In this document: positions 46,138 to 56,399 of the stretch, piece by piece
How the letters are laid out: each line of letters opens with the position of its first letter
Position numbering within the stretch: the stretch's first letter is position 1
Source: Archivesica marissinica
Taxonomy: Eukaryota; Mollusca; Bivalvia; Venerida; Vesicomyidae
Direction: 5' to 3'
Length of the DNA stretch: 64,000 bases
Assembly (NCBI GenBank): GCA_014843695.1
Contig: CM026403.1
Coordinates: 51,256,233-51,320,232, forward strand
Position numbers and translations under genes: made by a program
Notes under the pieces: generated by a model
Database searches by the model: none
Seen by the model: only the letters and a program-made list of their open reading frames with translations
What the model was told of the DNA's origin: nothing

Positions 46138-46509
46138 TTATGTAAGATGTCTGAAATAAACAGATTAAGTCAGTCTATCTCTACAATGAACTGTCTACAA
46201 TCAGTTGTACTCGTTCCCGCATGTAGTTTTTACATTAAATTGTTAACATTTTCCCACCCCTCCGATCAGCGCTATGCCTGATAAAAGCTTGACCTATTAA
46301 CTGAGCCTCATTGACCGACATTTACGAATGAGAAGTTTGAGCCATTTCCGTCGTTTCTTGTTTTACAAAATGATAATATGCTGCATTTTGTAGCCAAGGG
46401 AACGTGAAACAACGTCCACGTGGCTGAATCCGATTCTGAATGATCCGATTTGTTACACCAGACCTGGAGTTAATCACGAGCTGCATAGTTTGACATATGC
46501 AGTTCATTA

Positions 46510-46935
46510 GTGCACTGTATAAAGCTATACTTAGTTTTATTAGAAGGCTCTGGCTTTACGGTAGTTGAACCTTTTAACACCGAGAACATTAATTGGGACG
46601 TATACGCATACTTTATCGACAGTACTGTAATGCCTTTATTTTGTATATTTTGTGTAGATGGCTACATCTATAATACAGATTCTGGAAACGCACACTCTTG
46701 TATCACACTCTATAATACAACATGCATTTATGGTGGGTTTATGCTGTACAAGGACAATCCTTATAGCAAGGTCAAGCGTATGGTCATTTGGAAGGTATCT
46801 TGTGTATGTGATGAAAAAGAAGAGAAGAGCCCAGTGGATAGATATCCGAAGCTTTTGTCTAACCACTTTCTTGTTTCCTTGTGTTTGTTCCTATTTTATT
46901 TTCTACTCCAATATAACCTTGGTAACTCAAAATGA
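46510..46935 (+). CDS. Orphan 141-codon ORF, function unknown
   Basis: This is the longest non-repeat ORF downstream of the ApeC gene. Features seen: several cysteines (CIFCVDGY, SCITLYNTTC, KVSCVC), two Asn-x-Ser/Thr sites, a charged stretch KEEKSPVDRYP and a C-terminal hydrophobic run (FLVSLCLFLFYFLLQY) that could be a membrane or GPI-type tail. There is no leader at the start, so it might be the last exon of a split gene or a chance ORF. No family is recognised. Confidence 0.22.
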   Translation: MHCIKLYLVLLEGSGFTVVEPFNTENINWDVYAYFIDSTVMPLFCIFCVDGYIYNTDSGNAHSCITLYNTTCIYGGFMLYKDNPYSKVKRMVIWKVSCVCDEKEEKSPVDRYPKLLSNHFLVSLCLFLFYFLLQYNLGNSK

Positions 46936-47111
46936 AAGGAAAAGTACCTTTTGGTATATCTGGAAATTTAAAATACCTACTTACTGATGAATAGTGTCAG
47001 TGAATCTCGTTTGATTCGAGATGACATAGACTTATATAATCTAGCTCAATGAACGCTCAGCTCAGTCTACACGGTGTCCGGTAAAGCATATTATATACTC
47101 TTTTTCTCAAC

Positions 47112-47228
47112 TTAGCCTGGGCTCCAGTCTGTCGATATTTCACTTCGGCTCAATTAATGGTATCGGTGTTAAAAATATATTTATTTGAATTACCAGGCAA
47201 AATAGAGCAACGCCAGTTCCCAGGCTAC
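47112..47228. mobile_element. MITE with TAGCCTGGG ends
   Basis: TAGCCTGGGCTCCAGTCTGT at the left and CAGTTCCCAGGCTA at the right. The same element lies at 61,966-62,117 (with CAGTCTGCCGATATTTCAC inside). Confidence 0.7.
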
Positions 47229-47229
47229 G

Positions 47230-47515
47230 CCCATAGTACTACATGCTCGTTTACAGCTGTCAGCAGTGTAATTGTAAGCGGAATACATTTTGACAGATCT
47301 ATTGGCCATTGTTGATTTAACATTTCCTGAAGCCAAAGTACCGAATAAGATCTTTGATTAAACCGCTGAAATTTCACAATGAAAGATAATTGTGTACAGA
47401 ATGACATAACATTGTTTTATTATTGCAAATCCTGTTCACGAGGAATAAATCTATTGAATTTTGGCTTCCTTCGGGTGACTTAGCAAATCCAAGAGATATG
47501 CCCCTCCTACAAATT
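47230..47515. other. Unassigned
   Basis: No gene or repeat recognised. Confidence 0.4.
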
Positions 47516-47516
47516 T

Positions 47517-47545
47517 AATAGTACAACAACAACGACAACGACAAC

Positions 47546-47604
<59 letters not shown>

Positions 47605-47676
47605 AACAACAACAACGACGGCGGTGGCGGCGACGGCGACAACAACTACAACAACAACGACGACGACGACAACAAC
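47517..47676. repeat. CGA/CAA trinucleotide microsatellite
   Basis: A long run of CGA triplets (47,549-47,602) is flanked by CAA-rich and GGC-rich variants. The Ser- and Arg-rich ORFs on the minus strand are products of this repeat. Confidence 0.95.
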
Positions 47677-47726
47677 ACTGCTTATTTAGCAAATCGACAT
47701 AATAAAATGCCGTTGACTAATAAACA

Positions 47727-47840
47727 TGTGTTTTACGTTTATTTATCGTCGCTACGGGTTGCCAATTTGAGCAAGGGAGGATAGTGCAATGATACAGACA
47801 GGGACCCATTCCAGAGTCTCCTCTGGTTCTTTTACATTTT
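47727..47840 (-). mobile_element. SINE-A 3' part, antisense, 5'-truncated
   Basis: TGTTTTACGTTTATTTATCG to TCCTCTGGTTCTTTTAC matches the tail half of SINE-A. The tRNA-like head is absent. Confidence 0.8.
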
Positions 47841-48445
47841 GCCTCATCATGGTAAACACCTCAATTGCTCACTGCCAACAAGAAGCTTCGGAAATTCCAC
47901 ATTATAAAATAGCACATATTTCCAACCTGATACAGCAACTAAATATGATAACAATTTGGGGCTTCATATCACGGAACATACATTTTAAACAAATACTTAC
48001 TAACAACATTAAATGGCTCCCATTATTTTCACATTGTTTACACTACATGATTGAAATTGCAGGATAACATGAAACCAGCCATTAATAATCACGTCAGTAT
48101 CCCAGAAATGAGATAAGAACCACATAGGCATGATCTGAATCCCACTTTATCAAATTGACGCCAATCCATGGAACAAGCCTTGCTATGCATATGCATCCGC
48201 GAATCATATGGGAACCAATTATTGTTTTGTTGAATTTCAACTGTGTAAAATATATTTCTGGAATCCAGCTCAAGGCAGTATTTCTATGCGCACACCATTG
48301 AAAGCTTGGAACTAGTTCCCTGAAAACAATTATACTCTTTTAATAACTAGCATACGAATACATAGCAGTAATTCTTATCACATAAATTCCCATTCATCCA
48401 GAAAACTAAGTCAATAAGTAAGACGTAATGCAATGTTATTATATA

Positions 48446-48660
48446 TGTGGTACAGCGCCTATTCGTATAGAAACTGGAAGATATGTGGGAAAGGCCATGG
48501 GAAAGGCCATGCCCAGTTTGTGTAAACTTAGTAGAAAATGAGAAACAGTGAATAGCGATATCCGACAACACTTGTTGAAACAAATGTCGAATTATCCGGT
48601 TATCACAAAGTCCCGTTTCAGACATTTTACATATAACTGGATCTGTTTATATCGAATTTC
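48446..48660 (+). pseudogene. LINE-A C-terminal fragment inside the foldback
   Basis: CCTATTCGTATAGAAACTGG encodes PIRIETGRY, as in LINE-A (RIETGRYENLP at 3,290). The following codons decay quickly. Confidence 0.6.
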
Positions 48661-48772
48661 GGTAAGTCAAACTTTGGTTATGTAAGTATTTTGTTCGGTC
48701 CGACGGAATTCGACATAACGGATGTAGACTGTAGTTTTGTTTTCCAACCAGGGTGCATTCTGAAATAGGTAT

Positions 48773-48937
48773 ATTGCCAAACCTGGGTCGGAGGTTATAC
48801 AACCTTTCTCAGATCTCGAGCTCAAGTGATGTGATTGGTCGAGTCTGAGATTTACACTCATCTGAACCAATCAGGAGCTTGAGACTGGGCTTGGGATTGG
48901 AGAAGAGTTTTATAACCTCGGAGCCTGGTCTGATAAA
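48773..48937. mobile_element. Palindromic MITE
   Basis: GACCAGGCTCCGAGGTTATA (reverse of the right end) aligns with AACCTGGGTCGGAGGTTATA (left end). Both arms continue inward with CTCAAG and GATTGGT motifs. It is related to intron 1 copies at 9,690-9,925. Confidence 0.7.
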
Positions 48938-49483
48938 CAAAGAAGAGCAAACAATGTTTGTGGCACATAATTAAAATGGAATGGGTAAATTACAACTAAA
49001 TCTGTTTACTAGGGGTTCACAACGTTAATCTATTTTAAGAACATAACCATATATATCTTAGCATGTAAATAATGCATTTCTGGACGAATGGGAATTCATG
49101 TGATAAGAATTACTGCTATGTATTCGTATTATAGGCATTAAAATTGTTCAATTGTTTTCAGGGAACTAGTTTCAGGCGTTCACTGGTATGCGCATAGACA
49201 TACAGACTTGAGCTGGAATCCAGCAATGGCCAGGTCAATCTATTTTTGTAGTTGGATTTCTGCAACAATATTTGGTTCCCATATGATTCGCGGATGTTCC
49301 AGCATGGATGTGGTATATACTATAATGTTGGGCAGGGTTTCATGTTATTGTCAAAACATGTTGTCATTTAATTACTAAAGTATGCACTTTTAATCTATAT
49401 ACACTATTCGAGTGTGCATTATGCAGAGTGAGTTTTCAATCGTCCTTCTATTACATATGTATATGTAATAGTTTTACTTGTTC

Positions 49484-49715
49484 TAGGTGAATGTTCTAGG
49501 TGAATGTTCTAGGTAGGTGAATGTTCTAGGTGAATGTTCTAGGTGAATGTTCTAGGTGAATGTTCTAGGTGAATGTTCTAGGTGAATGTTCTATGTGAAT
49601 GTTCTATGTGAATGTTCTAGGTGAATGTTCTAGGTGAATGTGCTAGGTGAATGTTCTATGTGAATGGTCTAGGTGAATGGTCTAGGTGAATGTTCTAGGT
49701 GAATGTTCTAGGTGC
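49484..49715. repeat. 13-bp minisatellite, about 17 copies
   Basis: The unit is TGAATGTTCTAGG with a few variants (CTATG, GGTCT, TGCTA) and one 4-bp insertion. Each perfect unit contains GAATGTTC. Confidence 0.93.
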
Positions 49716-49864
49716 AGTCTACGTTAATGTTACACATCAGTTTATTGTTTATCTGTTCATAGGTGACAACAGGGTTTCTTAAGGTATTTAAACTAGTCAG
49801 TATTATAGCTACATGTATAGCGTTTGTTAAAACTGTTTTAGCTGAAGACTTGCAACTTTAACAG

Positions 49865-50100
49865 TGGAGGTCGTGATAACGCAGTGGTAGCTCGTTCGCT
49901 TTAGGTGCGAAAGGCCCAAAGTTCGCGCCCAGCTGTAGCCGATACAATTGTGTCATTTGGCAAGGCACCACATTGCCTTTTCTTTCTCTCTCATTGCGGT
50001 GGATTCCAGCAGGAATGAGGTCTCGATAGCGATTAATCTAACTGTGTAAAAACTTGTTTCGCAATCGAACGAAAGTAAATTTATATAAACTAAGTTACAG
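49865..50100 (+). mobile_element. SINE-E (tRNA-derived)
   Basis: The head is GTCGTGATAACGCAGTGGTA with GCTTTAGGTGCGAAAGGCCC and AAAGTTCGCGCCC (weak B-box). The tail AAAACTTGTTTCGCAATCGA and TATAAACTAAG is shared with SINE-B. Confidence 0.7.
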
Positions 50101-50530
50101 GTCAGTCGTAAATTTCATTTTTATTTCCCAATAAACAAAAATCAGAGAGATATAATGCAAATGCTATAGAGCTTCATTCAATAATGAGACACTTTCTAAT
50201 AAACTACCTTTCGGTTTCAATACATCTTGTTTGTGTACATAGCTAAAGCCCCTCATGCGTTTCCTTAGAAGGTACATTGCACTGAGATTGTCCAAGAGCG
50301 GCTGATTAGAAACCATAATTACTGTCCTAATTTCCGTTACATTATTAGAATTCCATGTTCTTTTAATATGCTCTAGATTTAGAATATTGGACACGTGATC
50401 TATTGCAGGCCTACTTTAAATACGTTTACCAACATTATGGGCTCAAAGATGTCTTTTTTTGAGAAAGAATTTCAATTAATAATAATTATGTGTTCCATGT
50501 GTATAATATACAACTAATCATATGAAATGT
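50101..50530. other. Unassigned
   Basis: A 76-codon minus-strand ORF (50,164-50,394) has no recognisable domain. Confidence 0.35.
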
Positions 50531-50534
50531 GTAG

Positions 50535-50660
50535 ATTTTATTCTTTATTTACGTCTCATCAATGTACAACAAACAGCATTCAATATAATAAAAACATATC
50601 GATGTACATTGCCACTCAATAATGAATTATAAGAGACAGTAACAGTAACAATTCACAATA
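50535..50660 (-). pseudogene. LINE-A 3' tail, antisense
   Basis: Reversed, GTACATTGATGAGACGTAAA and TAAAGAATAAAATC corresponds to the 3' end at 3,905-3,935. Confidence 0.6.
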
Positions 50661-50711
50661 GAACACGATTCAACATATAGGTTTCTTAAAACTAGAGTTT
50701 ATATATGTTGA

Positions 50712-50902
50712 TCCAGACCGATACTCTCACAAACTGAAGACTATCGTCAAAATGGTGACGGGCACATTGCCACCATTAAACCACAGCCGCAAAACGTGGC
50801 GTGAGGGACCATATATGTGAAAATCCCATCATTCCCTCACGCCCGGTGTAATGCCAGCCATGTCACCATGTGTAACCGCTATCAGTGAGATTCTCGGTCC
50901 AA
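50712..50902. mobile_element. Foldback MITE
   Basis: AGACCGATACTCTCAC at the left pairs imperfectly with GTGAGATTCTCGGTCC at the right. GCGTGAGGG and CCCTCACGC form an inner inverted repeat. Confidence 0.6.
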
Positions 50903-51284
50903 AACAAGACCTACTCTTAGATATAAATGTGTTAAATCTAAATTTCTTACGCTAATCTTATCTAAGAAGTGCTTAAAATATTTATTAAAACACTGTGTAT
51001 CATGGTAAATTTATTTCACAAACGTCAATAGATCAGTTTGGTCCATGAGACAACATAGTTACAAAACATTTACACATGGTTAAAGTCACATGATTGGTGA
51101 ACATGTTCACTGATATAAGTTATTTATCACACCAACAATGTACATAATATACACATATACACTTAGAGCCACTTGTAACCCGACACGTATATAATTCGGT
51201 ATCATTTGATTATTTTTTAATGAATTTTGTTCACATTTGGACCATGAATAAATCAACATATCACATGCACATACGAGACATTTC

Positions 51285-51697
51285 TTTTTAATTCATCAAC
51301 AATAAGGTACAAAACTTACCAAATAACAAACATCACTGTCAAATCAAAATTCACAAAAATGATGACACAGCGCAAAATCCGAACAATGTGAAAAGTCACC
51401 GACGAATCAAAATACAATCTGCATGCGCGAGAAACTAATATCTAGTGTGTCACCCAATGGCTCTTACGGCGTGTAACACACCTCTGTCTCACGGGTGAGT
51501 GATTTCATCATTTTTGTACAGCTAATGTACCCGAATAGCATAATCTATAATTTCAAATTAATATCTTGACCCATGCTCAAGCAAATCCAATTTGAAAAGT
51601 GTCGGGTCTCGCGTTGTGTTATTTTGTGATTATTGATACTACAATGTTGTGTGTTATTTGCTAAGTTTTATACCTTTTTATTTATCAATTAAAAATA
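51285..51697. mobile_element. Foldback element with arms of about 90 bp
   Basis: GGTACAAAACTTACCAAATA on the left and, reversed, GGTATAAAACTTAGCAAATA from about 51,655-51,680 on the right. AATTCATCAACAATA matches AATTGATAAATAAAA. Confidence 0.65.
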
Positions 51698-51703
51698 AAT
51701 ATC

Positions 51704-51727
51704 CTGTATGTATGTATGTATGTATGC
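51704..51727. repeat. TATG microsatellite
   Basis: Six tetranucleotide units. Confidence 0.8.
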
Positions 51728-51729
51728 TG

Positions 51730-52577
51730 TGTTGATTTATACACAGTTCAAGTTAGAAAGAAATACTTTCACAAATAATCCAATTATACCGCATTATATA
51801 AGTGTCGTGTTAGAAGTGGCCCTAAGTGTATACAGATATTCAACCTTGAACATTCAACATTGCTTAGATATATCTTTATGTATGGCTTACAAACATATTG
51901 TTTACGTTCTGATGCATGCAGTGCATACTTGTAATCATTAATACATGTATTTAATAGTAGATTCAATTGATAACATAATAATATAGCAAAACTACAATAT
52001 TAATTACTTAAATATCTGTATGTTTGATTTACAAACATGTTATTTATGTTTTGATGCATGAAATATTTGTACATTATTATAAATTCAAATTCATTCAATA
52101 TGCAACCCTGAAGATATTGGGTTTGGACATGGAGGAGCGCACGTTCCCGGTACGGGATAGTGCAGCTACAGATTTTATCAGCTACCATTTTATTCCCGGA
52201 CGAGAAAGACGCGCACTGAAATAGTCAGCGTTTAATTTCCGCCTCCCACTCCTCCTCCAAAAGTCCAAGGGTTTTCCCAATACTGTTACTATAGGTACGT
52301 AGTGCAATTGTGCATTTTGAAACATCTGGTTTCTAATGTAAGCAAACATACGGCGCCTTTTATTTCCGCTTCATAAATTAAAAAAACATAATTTCACAGT
52401 TATTCAAAAAACAAAACATCCATGAAGTTTAGGTCAATAACATGAACTTATTATACGACCAACAAGATGTTGCTAATACGATATTAAAGGAGTGATCACT
52501 TGGTATTGAATTTATTTAACGAGTCGTATAAAACGATCATCAACACGAGCCTCAGAGTTAAATACATTCATTAATAA
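51730..52577. other. Unassigned, with a weak 146-bp direct repeat
   Basis: CTTACAAACATATTGTTTAC (51,885) and TTTACAAACATGTTATTTAT (about 52,030), each followed by a TGATGCATG motif, suggest an old duplication. No gene is supported. Confidence 0.4.
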
Positions 52578-52599
52578 ATGAACACGACTAACAAGATGA

Positions 52600-53695
52600 T
52601 TTTGTTTGTTTCAGTATATGATCGAATATATATTTCACCGAATGAACATAGTCGTCAATACAAGGATGTTTTCATTCACGATGACCAATCACATATTGAC
52701 AGGCTTATAGCTAATAACTTTCGTACTAGCTTAGGTGCAATGAAGCAACATGATTTTACAGTGAGCTGCTCTCGTGGTGCTGCACAACGTAGACAAGGTC
52801 AAACGTGGTGAGGCTTGTGGAATTGACAAAATTCCACCGGAAGTATTAAAAAATGATGGCACTATATTGTTTCTGCCTTATATAATATATGTTTTGAGAA
52901 TGGTATTACTCCATCAATATGGAATACATGTATTATTAATTCAAGTCCAAAGTCTACAACAGCTGATCCTACCGACCCCATGTCTTATAGAGGCATTTCT
53001 CTAGCATGTACAACATACAACATATATGGCAATATATTGAATAATAGATTGAGTTCTTGGGTTGAAGACAACTGCATTTTGGTAGATGAACATACTGGAT
53101 TCCATAAGGAGAGAAGCATTTCTGATCAAATTCCGTATTTAGTTCATTTAGTTGAGAGGCGAAAGAAACTTAACAATGTACTTATGCAGCTTTTATAGAC
53201 TTCCGTAAGGCTTACGATTTCATTAATATTTCATAATTATGGACACGTTTGAATGATATAGGTATTTCTGGTAAATTGGCACTAGCTATGAAGTTCACGC
53301 TATTCATCTGTCGTATCGTGTGTTAGAATTAATTCCTTTAAAACAGACTGGTTTAATGTTAATTGTGGATTGCGACAAGGGTGTGTGTTATCACCCTTAT
53401 GTTTAATGTATATATAAATGACCTAGCTGTATACCTTAAGTTCTTTGATAGTGATATTAATGTAGATAATGAGAAGGTTTGCATACTCCTATGTGCTGAT
53501 TACATACAACCTATCCTTGTATAAATGCCGTTCAAAGCCGTGCTATGATGTTTTTCTTGGTGTCGGTAAGTATACATCGATATGCAGCAGTTTCCAGTGA
53601 AATGGGTTGGCAACCTCCCAGTGTCCGTCAATGGAAAACAGTTACTACTTTTTGGGTACGAATAGCCAATACACATAACGATTGAACAATTGAAT
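52600..53695 (+). pseudogene. LINE-A copy 2: ORF1 tail fused to RT by internal deletion
   Basis: The stretch 52,640-52,795 encodes SRQYKDVFIHDDQSHIDRL, the ORF1 C-terminus (compare 54,549-54,734). It is followed directly by RT sequence (KRGEACGIDKIPPEVLKND, 52,800 on), so the endonuclease and early RT are missing. RT continues with frameshifts: MSYRGISLACTTYNIYGNIL, DFRKAYDFI, and LCADYI in place of YADD. It then skips to NAVQSRAMMFFLGVGKYT (about 53,530). Clearly non-functional. Confidence 0.82.
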
Positions 53696-53729
53696 TAAAC
53701 TTTGAGCAGACTGGAACACAAATTAAGAA

Positions 53730-53734
53730 CGCGC

Positions 53735-53815
<81 letters not shown>

Positions 53816-53820
53816 TGCAC
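53730..53820. repeat. CGCA microsatellite
   Basis: About 20 CGCA units. Repetitive Cys/Arg/Val/Ala ORFs here are artefacts. Confidence 0.95.
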
Positions 53821-54125
53821 GTACTATGAATAAAGCCATGCACTTTGTCTCAACAGATGATACACACGGGTGTTTGCTAATGCTTTCACAAATATCAGAA
53901 TAACAGCAATATGCATTTTTACAACAAAGAGCCAATTATTGCATGATGTATTTGACTTTGCCTGTGCCCAGAGTGCAACACGTTTATTCAACCGGGTGTG
54001 ATATATACAAGAAATGCGGCACCAGTAGTTCGCAATGCTTTTCCACTGTCGGACAGAATTCTCGGGTGGCAGATAACAACCACAAGGTTATCAATTTTAT
54101 GAGAATATACCCTCATATGAGTTAT

Positions 54126-55487
54126 CTAGAACATGTATATCAAATTCAATATATCATCCTTAATGAGGAAACCAACACCACCTGACCCAGTTTTAGCATT
54201 TCTATGTATATTTTTACGGTTTAATCCGAACCAGCTTACACCATTAATGATTAAAATGCCGTTATTTAAAAGGTGCGTCTCTGCAACGCCTAAAATATCA
54301 CAGTTACTGTCTAAATCACAAGAAGTTCTTAACATAGAGTTATCAGAATCGGCATTAGAATTCCAGCCACGGACATTCCAAACCCCTAGTTTCAATTATC
54401 TTCGTCGGTTGTAGCTATTGTTGTTTCTGCGCTGTCCATCACTTTGGTTGTAATGGCCACTCTTAGTAGTGTACACATTATCGTCGCGTCTCCCAGATCT
54501 TTGGTTTGGGTTGTTATTATTGCGATAACGTGATTGATTAGGCCTGTCTCAAGAGTGATCATCGGATTTTACCTGAACTACACGAGAACCGCGCATACTA
54601 ATGTCCTTGCATTTCAATACAGTGAGAATAGTGCGGCCATTGTTGTTCATGAGCCTGTCCATCTGAGATAGATCGTGGTTCAAATAGACAGTTTCGTATT
54701 GTCGGCTCACCTTCAATTTCGCTTTTTGTGACATGACTTTTAGCTTGTCTCCATGACAATAACTAGACCAGATTTAGATTCACTGTGTAATGACTTACGC
54801 TCTACACTGGAACAAGATACATTGTTTTACATGAAGGCCATCTTTTATAAGAATATTCACTTTGCTCGCCACATTTTCACTGGGTGATTCAGGTACGTTT
54901 CTGATAACGATATTCAGGGAAATATCTGGAACCAAGGTAGAGTTACCGGAACTGCCAATGTTAATATTCTGAATCTGGTTGTTTAAGTCTTCTATATCTG
55001 CCACAAACTCGGCTTTCACTGACTCCTTAAAGTCGTCTAGGCGATTATCTACATCTTGCGAATTCTGGTCAGTTCAGTGTTTACACGCTTATCGAGTAAT
55101 TGCGCCACCTTGTTGGAAATACGCTGTTCCAACCCAGATTCCAACTTTTCCATTCGCTCCGTTAGATCCATGAACATCATTTTCATATCAGCTGACACTT
55201 TTCCGATGAGTTGTTCCATGGAGGGGCTGGAATCCGCATGTACGTCCGCCTCGGTTACTACAATGGAACGTGGTGTGTTGGGAGACTCATACAGTGTACG
55301 CGTTGGCTTCTTCATAGTTGATTCCAACTTCAACTCCATTTCACCCGTCCGCAGACCCGGGTGCAGAACGATGTCGCTTTTTGCTGCTTATCAGTAGAGT
55401 GTCAACTTTCATAATTTGTTGTGAACTCATCACCGACTCCACGAAAGCCTCTGCGTCGGTACCGTTGTTAATTATCTCGGTCGACAT
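54126..55487 (-). pseudogene. LINE-A-type 5' half: ORF1 and start of endonuclease
   Basis: On the minus strand, ORF1 begins MSTEIINNGTDAEAF (ATG at 55,487). It passes a coiled-coil-like stretch (55,049-55,339, LTERMEKLESGLEQRI) and an RNA-binding-like segment (54,795-55,019, ISLNIVIRNVPES). It ends with a basic tail (54,549-54,734, RQYETVYLNHDLSQMDRL). The AP-endonuclease start follows at 54,126-54,395: LGVWNVRGWNSNADSD, CDILGVAETHL and SGGVGFLI. At least three frame breaks separate the pieces. The element stops inside the endonuclease. Confidence 0.82.
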
Positions 55488-55599
55488 TTTTAAACCGGTG
55501 TAATATACGTACATATACTCATACAGCACGCATTCGCAAGCGGCTAAGTCAACCGTGACGGATCGACAGTTATGGAAGGTGATACACAACAGCGATTAT

Positions 55600-56030
55600 T
55601 GATCGAGAAATCCAATACGACTAAGTGTCAATACTGTTACTATAAATAGCATCACCGGTAGTAAAATAAAGTCATATAACTGTAAAAATAAATCACCGGT
55701 GTCCTGATAAATTCACTCAAAACTCCACACAGCGTTCAAACAACACCTCAACAATGCCTCCTAGGATTAACTAGTCCAAAATCAACCCACAACACTATAA
55801 AATTACTAAAGTTCTCTACGCAAAAAATAAACAATTTTCGCTATCACAAGCCGGAAGCTCAACAATATATGATCGTTACAAACCGAGAACACTGATCGAT
55901 GTATCTCCTCCACAGCATGCACTTCTTAACCTAGGCACAGCTCACAGCAGGAACATGGGTTATGGACTTCGCTGGCGCCAGCCTCGCTATCGGAACAGAG
56001 CCACGTGACTCAGTATGAGTGGCAACATAC
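55600..56030. other. Possible LINE 5' UTR, unassigned
   Basis: It lies upstream of the minus-strand ORF1. No coding frame. CAATACTGTTACTAT also occurs near 52,280, consistent with a shared 5' region. Confidence 0.35.
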
Positions 56031-56057
56031 TAACTTACCTACTTTGCGAGACAGACA

Positions 56058-56175
56058 TGCTCCGTGCTGGAGACGGCGGAGTGCTGGCGAATAGTGTTAA
56101 CCTGCTCCTTGATAGAGACGGTGGAGTGCTGGCGAATATTGTTAACCTACTCCTTGATGGAGACGGCGGGATGTG
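56058..56175. repeat. 46-bp GC-rich tandem repeat, 2.5 copies
   Basis: GAGACGGCGGAGTGCTGGCG repeats as GAGACGGTGGAGTGCTGGCG and GAGACGGCGGGATG. It is unrelated in sequence to the intron 6 satellite. Confidence 0.8.
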
Positions 56176-56399
56176 ACTTCTACCTTGATCCGGTAGTGAC
56201 GAGGACCCCAGCGAAGAAACCGGAACCATTCTTGCTGCTGTGAGCTGACAAATGGTGGAGGATATGACCCTAAAAAAGAGAGGATACAGGACTGGGAAGA
56301 AAGAGGATGCCGCTTCGGATGTCCGCATAAGCATCCTCGCAGTCAACATAAACTACTTAGAGAAACAAGTCGCATGCCTCAGTGGAGGGGACTATAAAT

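Larger units (their letters stand above)
48062..49353. mobile_element. 1.3-kb foldback: long imperfect inverted repeat
   Basis: Left arm 48,062-48,405 and right arm about 49,078-49,353 are inverted copies. Examples: TACATAGCAGTAATTCTTAT versus ATAAGAATTACTGCTATGTA, ATCCGCGAATCATATGGGAA versus TTCCCATATGATTCGCGGAT, and AACTAGTTCCCTGAAAACAA in both. The interior holds a LINE-A scrap and a MITE. No transposase is visible. Confidence 0.85.

Noticed and set aside
47451..47692. Poly-Ser and Cys/Arg-rich ORFs on the minus strand
   Set aside because: Translation of the CGA microsatellite.
53628..53935. Repeating RACV-type ORFs
   Set aside because: Translation of the CGCA microsatellite.
52600..55487. 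Twin-priming inversion of one LINE
   Set aside because: The inverted 5' half lies downstream of the 3' half, the opposite of the twin-priming product.
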